From contig JAVBOF010000158.1 of NCBI GenBank assembly GCA_031550915.1, positions 1 to 22,702 on the forward strand: a DNA stretch of 22,702 nt, written 5' to 3'. Below the pieces are notes generated by a model. That model searched no databases. It was not told where the DNA came from and saw only the letters and a list, made by a program, of their open reading frames with translations. Position numbers and translations under genes: made by a program. Numbering within the stretch: the first letter of the stretch is position 1; each line of letters starts with the position of its first letter. Shown in pieces: positions 13,835 through 20,951 of the stretch. The stretch is from JAVBOF01 sp031550915. GTDB lineage: Bacteria > Bacillota > Clostridia > Christensenellales > MGBC116941.

Positions 13835-15440
13835 AGTTTTGCTGGTCGATGATGAAGTGATAATCCGAGAAGGCTTAAAGAATAATATCGACTGGAAAAT
13901 GCATGATATGGAGGTCATTGCCACTGCTGAAGACGGATTGGATGCATTAGAAATAGTCAAGAATAAACATCCTGATATCATAATTACCGATATTAAGATG
14001 GCATTTATGGATGGGCTTCAGCTCATTTCAGAAGTAAAAAGCATCAGTCCCGATACGTTGATAATTTTTATCAGCGGACATGATGAATTCAATTATGCAA
14101 GAAAGGCGATAGGACTTGGCGCTTTTGATTACGTTTTAAAACCTATAGAACTGGATTATCTTGCAAAACTTTTGAATAAGGCCCAGGACAAGCTCAATCG
14201 ATCCAAAAAGATGGAATCGGAACTGGCTCATCTTCAAGAGCTTTACGAGGGTTCTAAGCCCATATTACTCGAAAGCGTTTTTAAGGACGTGATTTTTGGC
14301 AGGCGAATAAACGTAAAAACTGAATTGGAAAAACTGAATATCAGCATTGGGGAAATGGTCTTCGCAACTGCCATATTAAATATCGCCGAATTTGCGTATA
14401 TAGCGAGCAATATGACTATAGAGGAAATAATACGGCTTGATGATTGCATGCAGCGGATCGTCGACGAAGTTTTGGAAAAGCTGGATTTTCAGATTAACTT
14501 TACGTGGAGAGAACCATGTGAAAAAGTCTTGTTCCTTTTCAGCGAAAATAGAGACCTGTTTTTAAATGAGACACGCAATTGTCTTGCAACTATTCGGGAG
14601 AGGATCGATGAAGAGACGGGCATGGAAGCAATAACCGCCTTGAGCGGCATATTCGACAAGACCGAGGAGATCAACAGATCCTTCCAGCAAGCCTGCGATA
14701 CAATGAACTACAGCGCGATATCAGATCGATCCATTAGCTCGGAATATGACCAGATAAAAAGCAGCTTTGGGAAGATGGATCGCATTGACAGCCTCGCAGA
14801 TGAGGAGATATTGGACGCGATAAACGATGGGGATATGAATCGGCTCAAGCAGATTGTCAGCCTTATTTCGGATAAAACGGCCAGCCGAGGCAGTGAAAAC
14901 ATACAATTTATGCACCACACTGCTTTGACAGTTTTCTTTTCGGTGATATACGCACTTAACAGATCGGGGTATCTAATTGATGAGGTCCTTGAAAACCCGG
15001 TGCTTTCATACCGAAAGATATTTGAATGCGATACCATGGCTTCAATCGAAGAAACGCTTTTAGATTTCTTTCAGGAAATAGTTGACTTCTTGAATATGAA
15101 GAAAGTGGGGAAGACTGGCGAAATAATATCCAGAGCCCAGCAGTTTATTCGGGAGCATTACCATGAAAGTGCTCTGGCATTGGATAATGTGGCGGATTAT
15201 GTTAATATTAGCGTATGCTACTTTAGCACGCTATTCAGAAAAGAGACCGGAAAGACATTTAAGGATTACCTAACAAGCGTCAGGATCAACAAAGCAAAGG
15301 AACTTTTGAGCAAATCCGACCTGAAGACATTTGAAATATGTTATAAAGTGGGATACGAAAACCCGACCTACTTCAGTACCCTGTTCAAAAAAACAGAAGG
15401 TATATCGCCGAGCCAATACAGGGCAAAGCAGGACATTTGA
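13827..15440 (+). CDS. YesN-type response regulator, receiver plus AraC DNA-binding domain
   Basis: A 537-residue cytoplasmic regulator. The receiver domain (1-120) has acidic residues D8, D9 and E10, phospho-accepting Asp55 in IITDIKM, the switch Ser in FISGHDEF, and conserved Lys in YVLKPIE. The usual Pro in the DxxMPxMDG loop is Ala59 here (KMAFMDG). The middle, about 125-430, is a poorly conserved linker usual in YesN proteins. An AraC/XylS double helix-turn-helix fills 433-537 (YVNISVCYFSTLFRKETGKT and ICYKVGYENPTYFSTLFKK). ATG at 13827 has AGGAGGGAG about 6 nt upstream, overlapping the kinase stop by 8 bp. A longer in-frame start at 13734 lies inside the kinase and is rejected. Likely target, by position: the binding-protein, dehydrogenase and importer genes downstream. 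Confidence 0.95.
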   Translation: MYKVLLVDDEVIIREGLKNNIDWKMHDMEVIATAEDGLDALEIVKNKHPDIIITDIKMAFMDGLQLISEVKSISPDTLIIFISGHDEFNYARKAIGLGAFDYVLKPIELDYLAKLLNKAQDKLNRSKKMESELAHLQELYEGSKPILLESVFKDVIFGRRINVKTELEKLNISIGEMVFATAILNIAEFAYIASNMTIEEIIRLDDCMQRIVDEVLEKLDFQINFTWREPCEKVLFLFSENRDLFLNETRNCLATIRERIDEETGMEAITALSGIFDKTEEINRSFQQACDTMNYSAISDRSISSEYDQIKSSFGKMDRIDSLADEEILDAINDGDMNRLKQIVSLISDKTASRGSENIQFMHHTALTVFFSVIYALNRSGYLIDEVLENPVLSYRKIFECDTMASIEETLLDFFQEIVDFLNMKKVGKTGEIISRAQQFIREHYHESALALDNVADYVNISVCYFSTLFRKETGKTFKDYLTSVRINKAKELLSKSDLKTFEICYKVGYENPTYFSTLFKKTEGISPSQYRAKQDI

Positions 15441-15448
15441 GGTCTATC

Positions 15449-16429
15449 ATGAAAAAATTATTTGCTATGATATCTGCAATATTGTTTTTGTTTTCTTTTG
15501 GGTGCGCCCAACCATCCAAAAAGCCGGCGGTGGAAAGCGGTTATAAATTAGTCGTGGGGTTTTCCCAGATGGAAAATGATAATGCATGGCGGGTGTGCGA
15601 AACGAAGAGCATGATTGACGAAGCGGAAAAAAGAGGCTACAAATTGCTTTACAGGGACGCAAAGAGCAGTATCGAGACGGCAATAGAGGATGTAAAATAC
15701 TTCGTAGCTCAAAAGGTGGACTATATCTTTCTTGCCCCCCGTCTAGTTACAGGATTGGAATCGGCTTTAAAAGCTGCTAAAGATGCAGACATACCAGTTA
15801 TATTGCTGGATAGGATCACAAGAGGCGTGCCGGGCGAAGATTATGTCACGTGTATCATGGGCAATTTTGTAGAAGTCGGCCAACGGGCGGCGAAAATAAT
15901 TGCAAAGAAGTTTGAAGGTAAGGAATGCAATATCGTCCATATGATGGGGACCGAGGATTCATCGGTGTCGCAGGGGCTTTCCCAGGGATTCAGGGATGAA
16001 GTAGCGCGCCATCCCAATATGCAAATAATTGCAGAGGCGTATGGAAACTTTGAAAGGATATCCGCTCAGAAAGAGATCGAAAAGATAATACAGGAAAAAG
16101 GGAGCGAGATAAACGCGATATTCGGGCATAGCGATGAAGAGGGTATTGCGGCTATACAGGCTTTGAAGGCGGCGGGGTTTTCCGCCGGGACAGACCCGGA
16201 TAAAGGACAGGTTTGCATCGTCTCGATGTGTGGTATGATGGATGCTTTTAAGGCCATAATCGCCGGCGAACTGCTAGCTTCTATTGAGTGCTCTCCAAGG
16301 TTTGGACCAATTGCATTCGATACCATGGAGAAAGACCTTCGCGGAGAGGACATACCGGTATTGATAGAGCGTGACGGAAAAACCTATGATATTTCAAACG
16401 CAGAAAAATATATCGATGAAGCATATTGA
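15449..16429 (+). CDS. YtfQ-like sugar-binding lipoprotein in the kinase operon (candidate co-sensor)
   Basis: A 326-residue type 1 periplasmic-binding lipoprotein. The signal peptide MKKLFAMISAILFLFSFGC ends in a lipobox with Cys19. The body matches the YtfQ/RbsB group: VGFSQMENDNAWR at the first strand, DYIFLAPRLVTGLESALKAA, IPVILLDRITRG, GTEDSSVSQGLSQGFRDE, INAIFGHSDEEGIAAIQALK and SIECSPRFGPIAFD. It is clearly paralogous to the importer's binding protein at 18052 (shared GFSQME, LLYRDA, GTPGED/GVPGED, VSMCG, IEC-x2-RFGP). ATG at 15449 is preferred over TTG 15437: GAGG lies 6 nt upstream, overlapping the regulator's stop, which indicates coupling. No permease or ATPase follows; a terminator does. 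It therefore probably delivers ligand information to the adjacent kinase, though sharing the downstream importer is possible. Confidence 0.93.
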   Translation: MKKLFAMISAILFLFSFGCAQPSKKPAVESGYKLVVGFSQMENDNAWRVCETKSMIDEAEKRGYKLLYRDAKSSIETAIEDVKYFVAQKVDYIFLAPRLVTGLESALKAAKDADIPVILLDRITRGVPGEDYVTCIMGNFVEVGQRAAKIIAKKFEGKECNIVHMMGTEDSSVSQGLSQGFRDEVARHPNMQIIAEAYGNFERISAQKEIEKIIQEKGSEINAIFGHSDEEGIAAIQALKAAGFSAGTDPDKGQVCIVSMCGMMDAFKAIIAGELLASIECSPRFGPIAFDTMEKDLRGEDIPVLIERDGKTYDISNAEKYIDEAY

Positions 16430-16458
16430 TCTATAATTGATATATATAAGAAAGAAAG

Positions 16459-16485
16459 CACCCGCAAAGATGTGGGTGTTTTTTT
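16459..16485 (+). terminator. Intrinsic terminator of the kinase/regulator/binding-protein operon
   Basis: CACCCGC (16459-16465), loop AAAGAT, GTGGGTG (16472-16478): a 7-bp stem with one G-U pair, followed directly by seven T (16479-16485). It lies 30 bases after the stop of the binding-protein gene. Confidence 0.88.
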
Positions 16486-16495
16486 AATAAAAGTT

Positions 16496-16521
16496 AATTA
16501 GATATCCAAAGAAATCTAATT
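16496..16521. promoter_or_regulatory. Inverted repeat upstream of the dehydrogenase gene
   Basis: AATTAGAT (16496-16503) and ATCTAATT (16514-16521) are perfect 8-bp arms around 10 bases, just after the terminator and about 95 bp before the dehydrogenase ATG. It could be an operator for the AraC-type regulator or just an AT-rich palindrome. No clear -35/-10 pair was found in 16486-16615. Confidence 0.35.
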
Positions 16522-16615
16522 CAATAAATCTCATTATATGCAATAATTATATCAGTAGATAACAATTATACTCCAAAATAATCTGTAGTGTTACTCGGAT
16601 AAAGGGGGATCGTAT

Positions 16616-17641
16616 ATGTGGGCATTGATGAAAATGCAGGCGGGGGAAGGAAACGTTGAACTTGTCCAAACCAATGAGCCTTCGCCGAACGCCGACGAGG
16701 TAAAAATCAAAGTTAATTCGACTGGAATATGTGGAACGGACATAAAAATCTGGAAGGGAACCGCATGGAGCAACCCTCCGGTCATATTAGGACATGAATT
16801 CAGCGGGACTATAACAGAGATCGGCGCCGATGTTAAGGGGCTGGCGCCCGGCGATCGTGTTGTGGCCGAAACCGCACAGGTTATCTGCCATAACTGCGAA
16901 TATTGCAATACGGGCAATTATCTAATGTGCGACCAACGGCTCTCCATTGGCTACGGGGTCAACGGGGCATTTACTGATTATTGTGTTGCCCGTCAAGGCA
17001 TAATACACAAGATTCCGGACAATGTCAGCTTTGAGCAAGCGGCACTGTGCGAGCCATGTGCCGTTGCGGTTCATGCCGTTTTTGACAGCGCGGAGGTTTT
17101 GCCTTCGCAGCTGGCGATTGTTACAGGACCCGGCCCTATAGGATTACTGGTGGCACAGGCAGCAAAGAGCAGGGGAGCGGCCGTTTGTATGCTTGGGACA
17201 GATGCTGATGAAAAGAGGCTTATACTTGCAAAGGAATTAGGCATTGACTATACATTCAATATACAGAAGTGTGACCCTGCTAAAGAAATTGGAAAGATTA
17301 CGCGGCAAGGGATGGCTGATTTTGTATATGAGTGCTCTGGCGCGGCCCCTGCGGTGCAAATGGGAATGAAACTGCTGAAAAAGAGGGGTAAGCTCGTTCA
17401 GGTAGGCCTGACAAAGCCGTCATTTGAAATCGAATATTCTTTGCTGGCAGCCAAGGAAATCAGCCTTATTGGTACATTTGGGCATAAATGGACCAATTGG
17501 GATATGGCTTTGAAACTGATGAGCAGCGGGCAGATACGCGTGGATAAAATGATAACGCATACGTTCCCCCTCTCGGATTGGGAAAAGGGCTTTAGAGCCG
17601 CAGAAGCACTGGAAGGTATAAAGATATTGCTTTGCCCGTAA
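16616..17641 (+). CDS. Zinc-dependent medium-chain alcohol/polyol dehydrogenase
   Basis: A 341-residue cytoplasmic NAD(P)-dependent dehydrogenase of the sorbitol/threonine dehydrogenase type, oxidising a secondary alcohol or sugar. Catalytic zinc ligands are C39 in GICGTD and H60-E61 in GHEF, with a further Glu in LCEPCAVAVHAV. Structural zinc cysteines are C91, C94, C97 and C105. The Rossmann loop is VTGPGPIGLLVAQAA (about 176-190). Length is normal and every key residue is present. ATG at 16616 follows GGGGGAT; MKMQAG four codons in is a weaker alternative start. It lies alone between two terminators, directly beside a sugar importer and its presumed sensor, so it may act on the imported sugar or a polyol derived from it. 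The substrate cannot be read from sequence. Confidence 0.93.
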   Translation: MWALMKMQAGEGNVELVQTNEPSPNADEVKIKVNSTGICGTDIKIWKGTAWSNPPVILGHEFSGTITEIGADVKGLAPGDRVVAETAQVICHNCEYCNTGNYLMCDQRLSIGYGVNGAFTDYCVARQGIIHKIPDNVSFEQAALCEPCAVAVHAVFDSAEVLPSQLAIVTGPGPIGLLVAQAAKSRGAAVCMLGTDADEKRLILAKELGIDYTFNIQKCDPAKEIGKITRQGMADFVYECSGAAPAVQMGMKLLKKRGKLVQVGLTKPSFEIEYSLLAAKEISLIGTFGHKWTNWDMALKLMSSGQIRVDKMITHTFPLSDWEKGFRAAEALEGIKILLCP

Positions 17642-17676
17642 ATAGATAACATAGATCATTATTCCTCCTTCTCAAC

Positions 17677-17713
17677 AAATCCAATGGCTGCCGAAAGCAT
17701 TCATTGGATTTTT
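17677..17713 (+). terminator. Intrinsic terminator of the dehydrogenase gene
   Basis: AAATCCAATG (17677-17686) pairs perfectly with CATTGGATTT (17702-17711). The loop contains a small inner GCT/AGC stem. Five T end the structure (17709-17713). It is 36 bases after the dehydrogenase stop. Confidence 0.75.
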
Positions 17714-17809
17714 GCTATATAAATTGCATATATTTTATTGAAGTGAATGCGACTATATACATCGAAACTGGGAAGGAACAGGCTTTTATTTCGTGGCAAA
17801 AGGAAAGGA

Positions 17810-17838
17810 TTGACAGCTGGTTGAAAATAGCCGATAAT
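17810..17838 (+). promoter_or_regulatory. Strong promoter of the ABC importer operon
   Basis: TTGACA (17810-17815), 17 bp, GATAAT (17833-17838). This is the best promoter match in the 410-bp gap 17642-18051. Transcription would start near 17845, more than 200 bases before the binding-protein ATG. Confidence 0.6.
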
Positions 17839-17844
17839 GTAATT

Positions 17845-18051
17845 GATTTCAATATACATCTCAAAAACCCATTAACAAAATAACTTCTCAAAAGCGCTTC
17901 AAACCGCGTCATCATGAAAGTCATTATGCCGTGAAATTCTACCAAAGAATGTATAAAATATTTAACTTATAAGCAAAAGAAATTTGATTTACTCTATTAC
18001 ACCCGAATGATATTGTTATGGCAATAATAAATCCATGAAGGAGGAGTATAA
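17845..18051 (+). other. Predicted untranslated leader of the importer operon
   Basis: If the promoter at 17810-17838 is used, about 207 nt of leader precede the ATG at 18052. It contains TCAAAAGCGCTTCAAA near 17887-17902, a short symmetrical element centred on GCGC that only loosely resembles a catabolite control site, and TATTG...CAATA arms at 18011-18026. It ends with the strong ribosome site GAAGGAGGAG. No known riboswitch class was recognised. Confidence 0.35.
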
Positions 18052-19332
18052 ATGAAGAAAAAATCTATGATTTTGTCACTCGTTCTGGCTATCGTAATGA
18101 TAATCGGCATCGCGGCATGCGCGCCTGCAGCAGCGCCTGCATCGGAAGCCCCGCCGGCGCCTGCATCGGAAGCGGCTCCGCCCCCGGCATCTGAGGCAGC
18201 CCCTGCATCGGAAGCTGCGCCTGCATCGGAAGCCCCTGCGTCTGAAGCACCTGCGTCTGAAGCTGCGCCTGCATCGGAAGCTCCGGCGCCAGAAGCAAAA
18301 CCGGCTATCTCGCCTTCTGATGCCTGGAACCTACCTTACTCCTACAGATTGACCGATGTTGAATCAGTTCAGCTGAAGGATCCGGCGGCTGCGTCATCGG
18401 TTAAGAAGGCAAAAGTTACGCCGGTAACTGCTGAAGCCGGCAAAAAGATCAAGGTTGGATTCTCCCAGATGGAAGTTAACAATACCTGGCGTATCGTTAA
18501 CAATGATTCTATCGAAAAAGCTTTCGCAGCTAGCGATTACGAGCTGTTGTACAGGGATGCCCAGGCTTCGATCGAAAAACAAAACAGGGACGTTATCGAC
18601 CTCCTCAATGAAGGCGTAAATTACCTGGTCATCGCTCCGTACGAGTTCGAAGGTCTTGCTCCCGCTCTTGCGGAAGCAAAGAAAAAGAATGTACCTGTAA
18701 TCCTTTCAGACCGTGAAGCTGCTGGCACACCGGGCGAAGATTTTGTAACAGCTATACTCGGAGACTTCGTTGACACGGGATACAAAGCAGGAGAAACATT
18801 GAGAAAGGCATTCGGAAGCGAAAAGATCAATGTTGTTGAAGTAACCGGAACCGCCGGTTCATCCGTTGCAAGGGATTTATCACTGGGCTTTAAGATGTTC
18901 ATCGAACAGGATGGCAACATGGAGTCTATTACTATTGTCGACGGTAACTTTGGCAGAGCTGAATCCCTCACGGCCATGCAGAATGTCATACAGTCCTACA
19001 AAGGAAAATTCAACGCCGTTTTCGGCCATGTTGATGATGCATCAATAGCAGCGATCCAGGCACTGAAAGATGCCGGTTTGACACCTGGCGATGACATAGC
19101 TAAAGGTGAGATACCGATCGTTTCTATGTGCGGATACAAAGAAGCCTTCGACGCTATCCTTGCCGGAGACCAGTATGCAACGATAGAATGTACTGCAAGG
19201 TTTGGACCTGCGCTCATTGATATCATTAACAGGCTACAGGCAGGCGGGGAAGTTGCCACAAGGCTGGTTATGCCCTGTAAAGTCTACGACGTAAACAATG
19301 CGAAAGAACTCTATGAAGAGGCTCTGAAATAA
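18052..19332 (+). CDS. Sugar ABC importer substrate-binding lipoprotein, YtfQ-like, with Pro-Ala-Ser-Glu linker
   Basis: A 426-residue lipoprotein. The signal peptide MKKKSMILSLVLAIVMIIGIAAC gives a lipidated Cys23. Residues about 24-80 are low complexity, with eight copies of ASEA among Pro and Ala, making a flexible stalk. The binding domain follows from about 130 (KVGFSQMEVNNTWR), a type 1 periplasmic-binding fold of the YtfQ/RbsB group, with VIAPYEFEGLAPALAEAKKK, VPVILSDREAAGTPGED, GTAGSSVARDLSLGFK, FNAVFGHVDDASIAAIQALK and ATIECTARFGPALID. Between stalk and domain, about 80-130, is an unassigned segment with YSYRLTDVESVQ. ATG with GGAGGAG 6 nt upstream. It is the first gene of the importer operon. 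The order binding protein, ATPase, permease, permease is that of E. coli ytfQRT-yjfF (galactofuranose), but the ligand here is unproven. Confidence 0.95.
   Translation: MKKKSMILSLVLAIVMIIGIAACAPAAAPASEAPPAPASEAAPPPASEAAPASEAAPASEAPASEAPASEAAPASEAPAPEAKPAISPSDAWNLPYSYRLTDVESVQLKDPAAASSVKKAKVTPVTAEAGKKIKVGFSQMEVNNTWRIVNNDSIEKAFAASDYELLYRDAQASIEKQNRDVIDLLNEGVNYLVIAPYEFEGLAPALAEAKKKNVPVILSDREAAGTPGEDFVTAILGDFVDTGYKAGETLRKAFGSEKINVVEVTGTAGSSVARDLSLGFKMFIEQDGNMESITIVDGNFGRAESLTAMQNVIQSYKGKFNAVFGHVDDASIAAIQALKDAGLTPGDDIAKGEIPIVSMCGYKEAFDAILAGDQYATIECTARFGPALIDIINRLQAGGEVATRLVMPCKVYDVNNAKELYEEALK
18121..18295 (+). repeat. In-frame tandem repeats encoding the ASEA-rich stalk
   Basis: Imperfect 15- and 18-bp units related to GCGCCTGCATCGGAAGC repeat across this stretch, locally far richer in G and C than the flanks. 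All units are multiples of three, so copy-number changes would alter stalk length without breaking the frame. Confidence 0.85.
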
Positions 19333-19352
19333 TTAGACAATATAAAGTGGAT

Positions 19353-19377
19353 GGAGAGAGGCATTACGCCTCTCTCC
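19353..19377 (+). terminator. Hairpin after the binding-protein gene (mRNA stabiliser or leaky terminator)
   Basis: GGAGAGAGGC (19353-19362), loop ATTAC, GCCTCTCTCC (19368-19377): a perfect 10-bp stem. The following bases GTTTATAATT are not a full T-run. Such hairpins between binding-protein and ATPase genes commonly raise the level of the binding protein over the membrane parts; that role is inferred here. Confidence 0.65.
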
Positions 19378-19409
19378 GTTTATAATTCCTATGATCGGAG
19401 GTTGGCTGC

Positions 19410-20933
19410 GTGGAGAAAGACTATATTCTAGAAATGAATAATATTACAAAACGCTTTACCGGCGTAACCGCTTTACAAGACGTTAATTTCAGGGTAAAAA
19501 AAGGCGAGATCCATGCATTGATGGGTGAAAACGGTGCTGGAAAATCTACCCTGATAAAGATATTGACCGGGATATATTCCAAGGATTCCGGTGAGATAAT
19601 CTTTGATGGCAGCGAAATAAATCCTGCGACCGCCCTCGAGGCGCAACACCTTGGAATAAGCACTATATATCAGGAATTGAACCTTATTCCATACCTTTCC
19701 GTCGCAGAGAACATCTATTTAGGCAGAGAGCCGAAAAGATTGGGATTCATAGATTGGAAGACTATCGAAAAAAACGCCAGGGAACTACTTAAAGAGCATT
19801 TGGGGCTTGAGATCGATGTTTCAAAACCGCTTGTAGAATGTTCCACTGCCGTCGTTCAGATGACAGCGCTTGCCCGGGCGATATCAATAAACGCAAAATT
19901 GGTTGTAATGGATGAAGCGACTTCCTCCCTTGAGGAAGCAGAGGTAAACATCCTCTTCGATAACATCCGTAAGTTAAAGGAAAATGGCGTTGCCGTTATT
20001 TTCGTCACACATAAGTTGGATGAAATATATAAGATATGTGATACGGTAACTATATTGAAAGACGGGCAATTTGTTGCCGAAAGGCCAGTTGATGGCCTCA
20101 CTAAGCTAGATCTGATTTCCAGCATGATTGGAAGGGATGCCTCCAGCATCCTTGCATATAAAAAGCAATACCACGATTTCTCCGAAAAGGAAATCGTATG
20201 CGATGCCATCCAAGTAGGAAGTGGTCCAAAACTATTGGATGTTTCCGTATCCATACGCAAGGGTGAGATAGTCGGGCTTTCCGGCTTATTGGGCTCCGGC
20301 AGAACCGAATTTGCCAAAGCTTTGTTTGGAGCGGAACCATGCGATGCAGGGGAGATATACATAAAAGGAAAAAAGGCGAAGTTCCATATGCCTAAGCAGG
20401 CTATATTGGCAGGTATGGGCTATTGCTCGGAGGACAGGAAAGCGGAAGGCATAATGCCGCATATGACGGTCCGTGAAAACGTAACTATGGCTATACTGCC
20501 ACAAATATCCAAGGGCGGTATAGTAGACGAAAAGAAGGTCAACGACATCGTTGAAAAATATATTGAACTCATAAAAATCAAAACTCCCAGTCAATTGCAG
20601 TTGATACGAAACCTGTCAGGCGGAAACCAGCAGAAGGTTATCCTTGCAAGGTGGCTGTGCATGTCACCGGACCTGATAATCCTTGACGAGCCTACAAGGG
20701 GCATAGATGTCGGCGCAAAAGCTGAAATTGAAGCTCTGATACAAGAGCTTTCAAACCAGGGCGTAGGCGTACTCTATATATCAACAGAGATAGAAGAGCT
20801 CGTTAGAGGATGTGACAGAATAATTGTCTTGAGGGAAGGGCGGAACATCGGCGAGCTCGTTGGGGAAGAGATATCGCAAAGCAGTCTCATCGCAGCCATC
20901 GCGCACGATGAAGCCAAAGTTTCTTCCAATTGA
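19410..20933 (+). CDS. Sugar ABC importer ATPase, fused double nucleotide-binding domain (YtfR/MglA/RbsA type)
   Basis: A 507-residue cytoplasmic ATPase with two fused ABC domains, normal for carbohydrate-uptake type 2 importers. Domain 1 (1-245): Walker A GENGAGKST (39-47), Q-loop in STIYQELNLIPYL, Walker B LVVMDEATSSL, switch His in FVTHKLDE. Its signature is the degenerate CSTAVVQMTALARA. Domain 2 (250-500): the Walker A position is the degenerate GLLGSGRTEF usual in this family, signature LSGGNQQK at about 402, Walker B LIILDEPTRGID. So Walker A is canonical only in domain 1 and the signature only in domain 2, the normal asymmetry of the group. The start is GTG at 19410 with GGAGG 8 nt upstream. 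It lies between the binding-protein gene and two permease genes. Confidence 0.96.
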   Translation: MEKDYILEMNNITKRFTGVTALQDVNFRVKKGEIHALMGENGAGKSTLIKILTGIYSKDSGEIIFDGSEINPATALEAQHLGISTIYQELNLIPYLSVAENIYLGREPKRLGFIDWKTIEKNARELLKEHLGLEIDVSKPLVECSTAVVQMTALARAISINAKLVVMDEATSSLEEAEVNILFDNIRKLKENGVAVIFVTHKLDEIYKICDTVTILKDGQFVAERPVDGLTKLDLISSMIGRDASSILAYKKQYHDFSEKEIVCDAIQVGSGPKLLDVSVSIRKGEIVGLSGLLGSGRTEFAKALFGAEPCDAGEIYIKGKKAKFHMPKQAILAGMGYCSEDRKAEGIMPHMTVRENVTMAILPQISKGGIVDEKKVNDIVEKYIELIKIKTPSQLQLIRNLSGGNQQKVILARWLCMSPDLIILDEPTRGIDVGAKAEIEALIQELSNQGVGVLYISTEIEELVRGCDRIIVLREGRNIGELVGEEISQSSLIAAIAHDEAKVSSN

Positions 20934-20951
20934 TTGTGAGGTGTATTTTAT

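Noticed and set aside
17887..17902. Catabolite control (cre-like) site around AAGCGCTT in the importer leader
   Set aside because: The core GCGC fits but at least four positions disagree with the usual consensus, so it is mentioned only as a symmetrical element.
17715..17945. 76-codon minus-strand frame in the importer upstream region
   Set aside because: TTG start without a ribosome site, overlapping the importer promoter; no family resemblance.
19856..20362. A 168-codon minus-strand frame inside the importer ATPase
   Set aside because: Antisense to clear Walker B and linker sequence, no ribosome site, no domain; a shadow frame.
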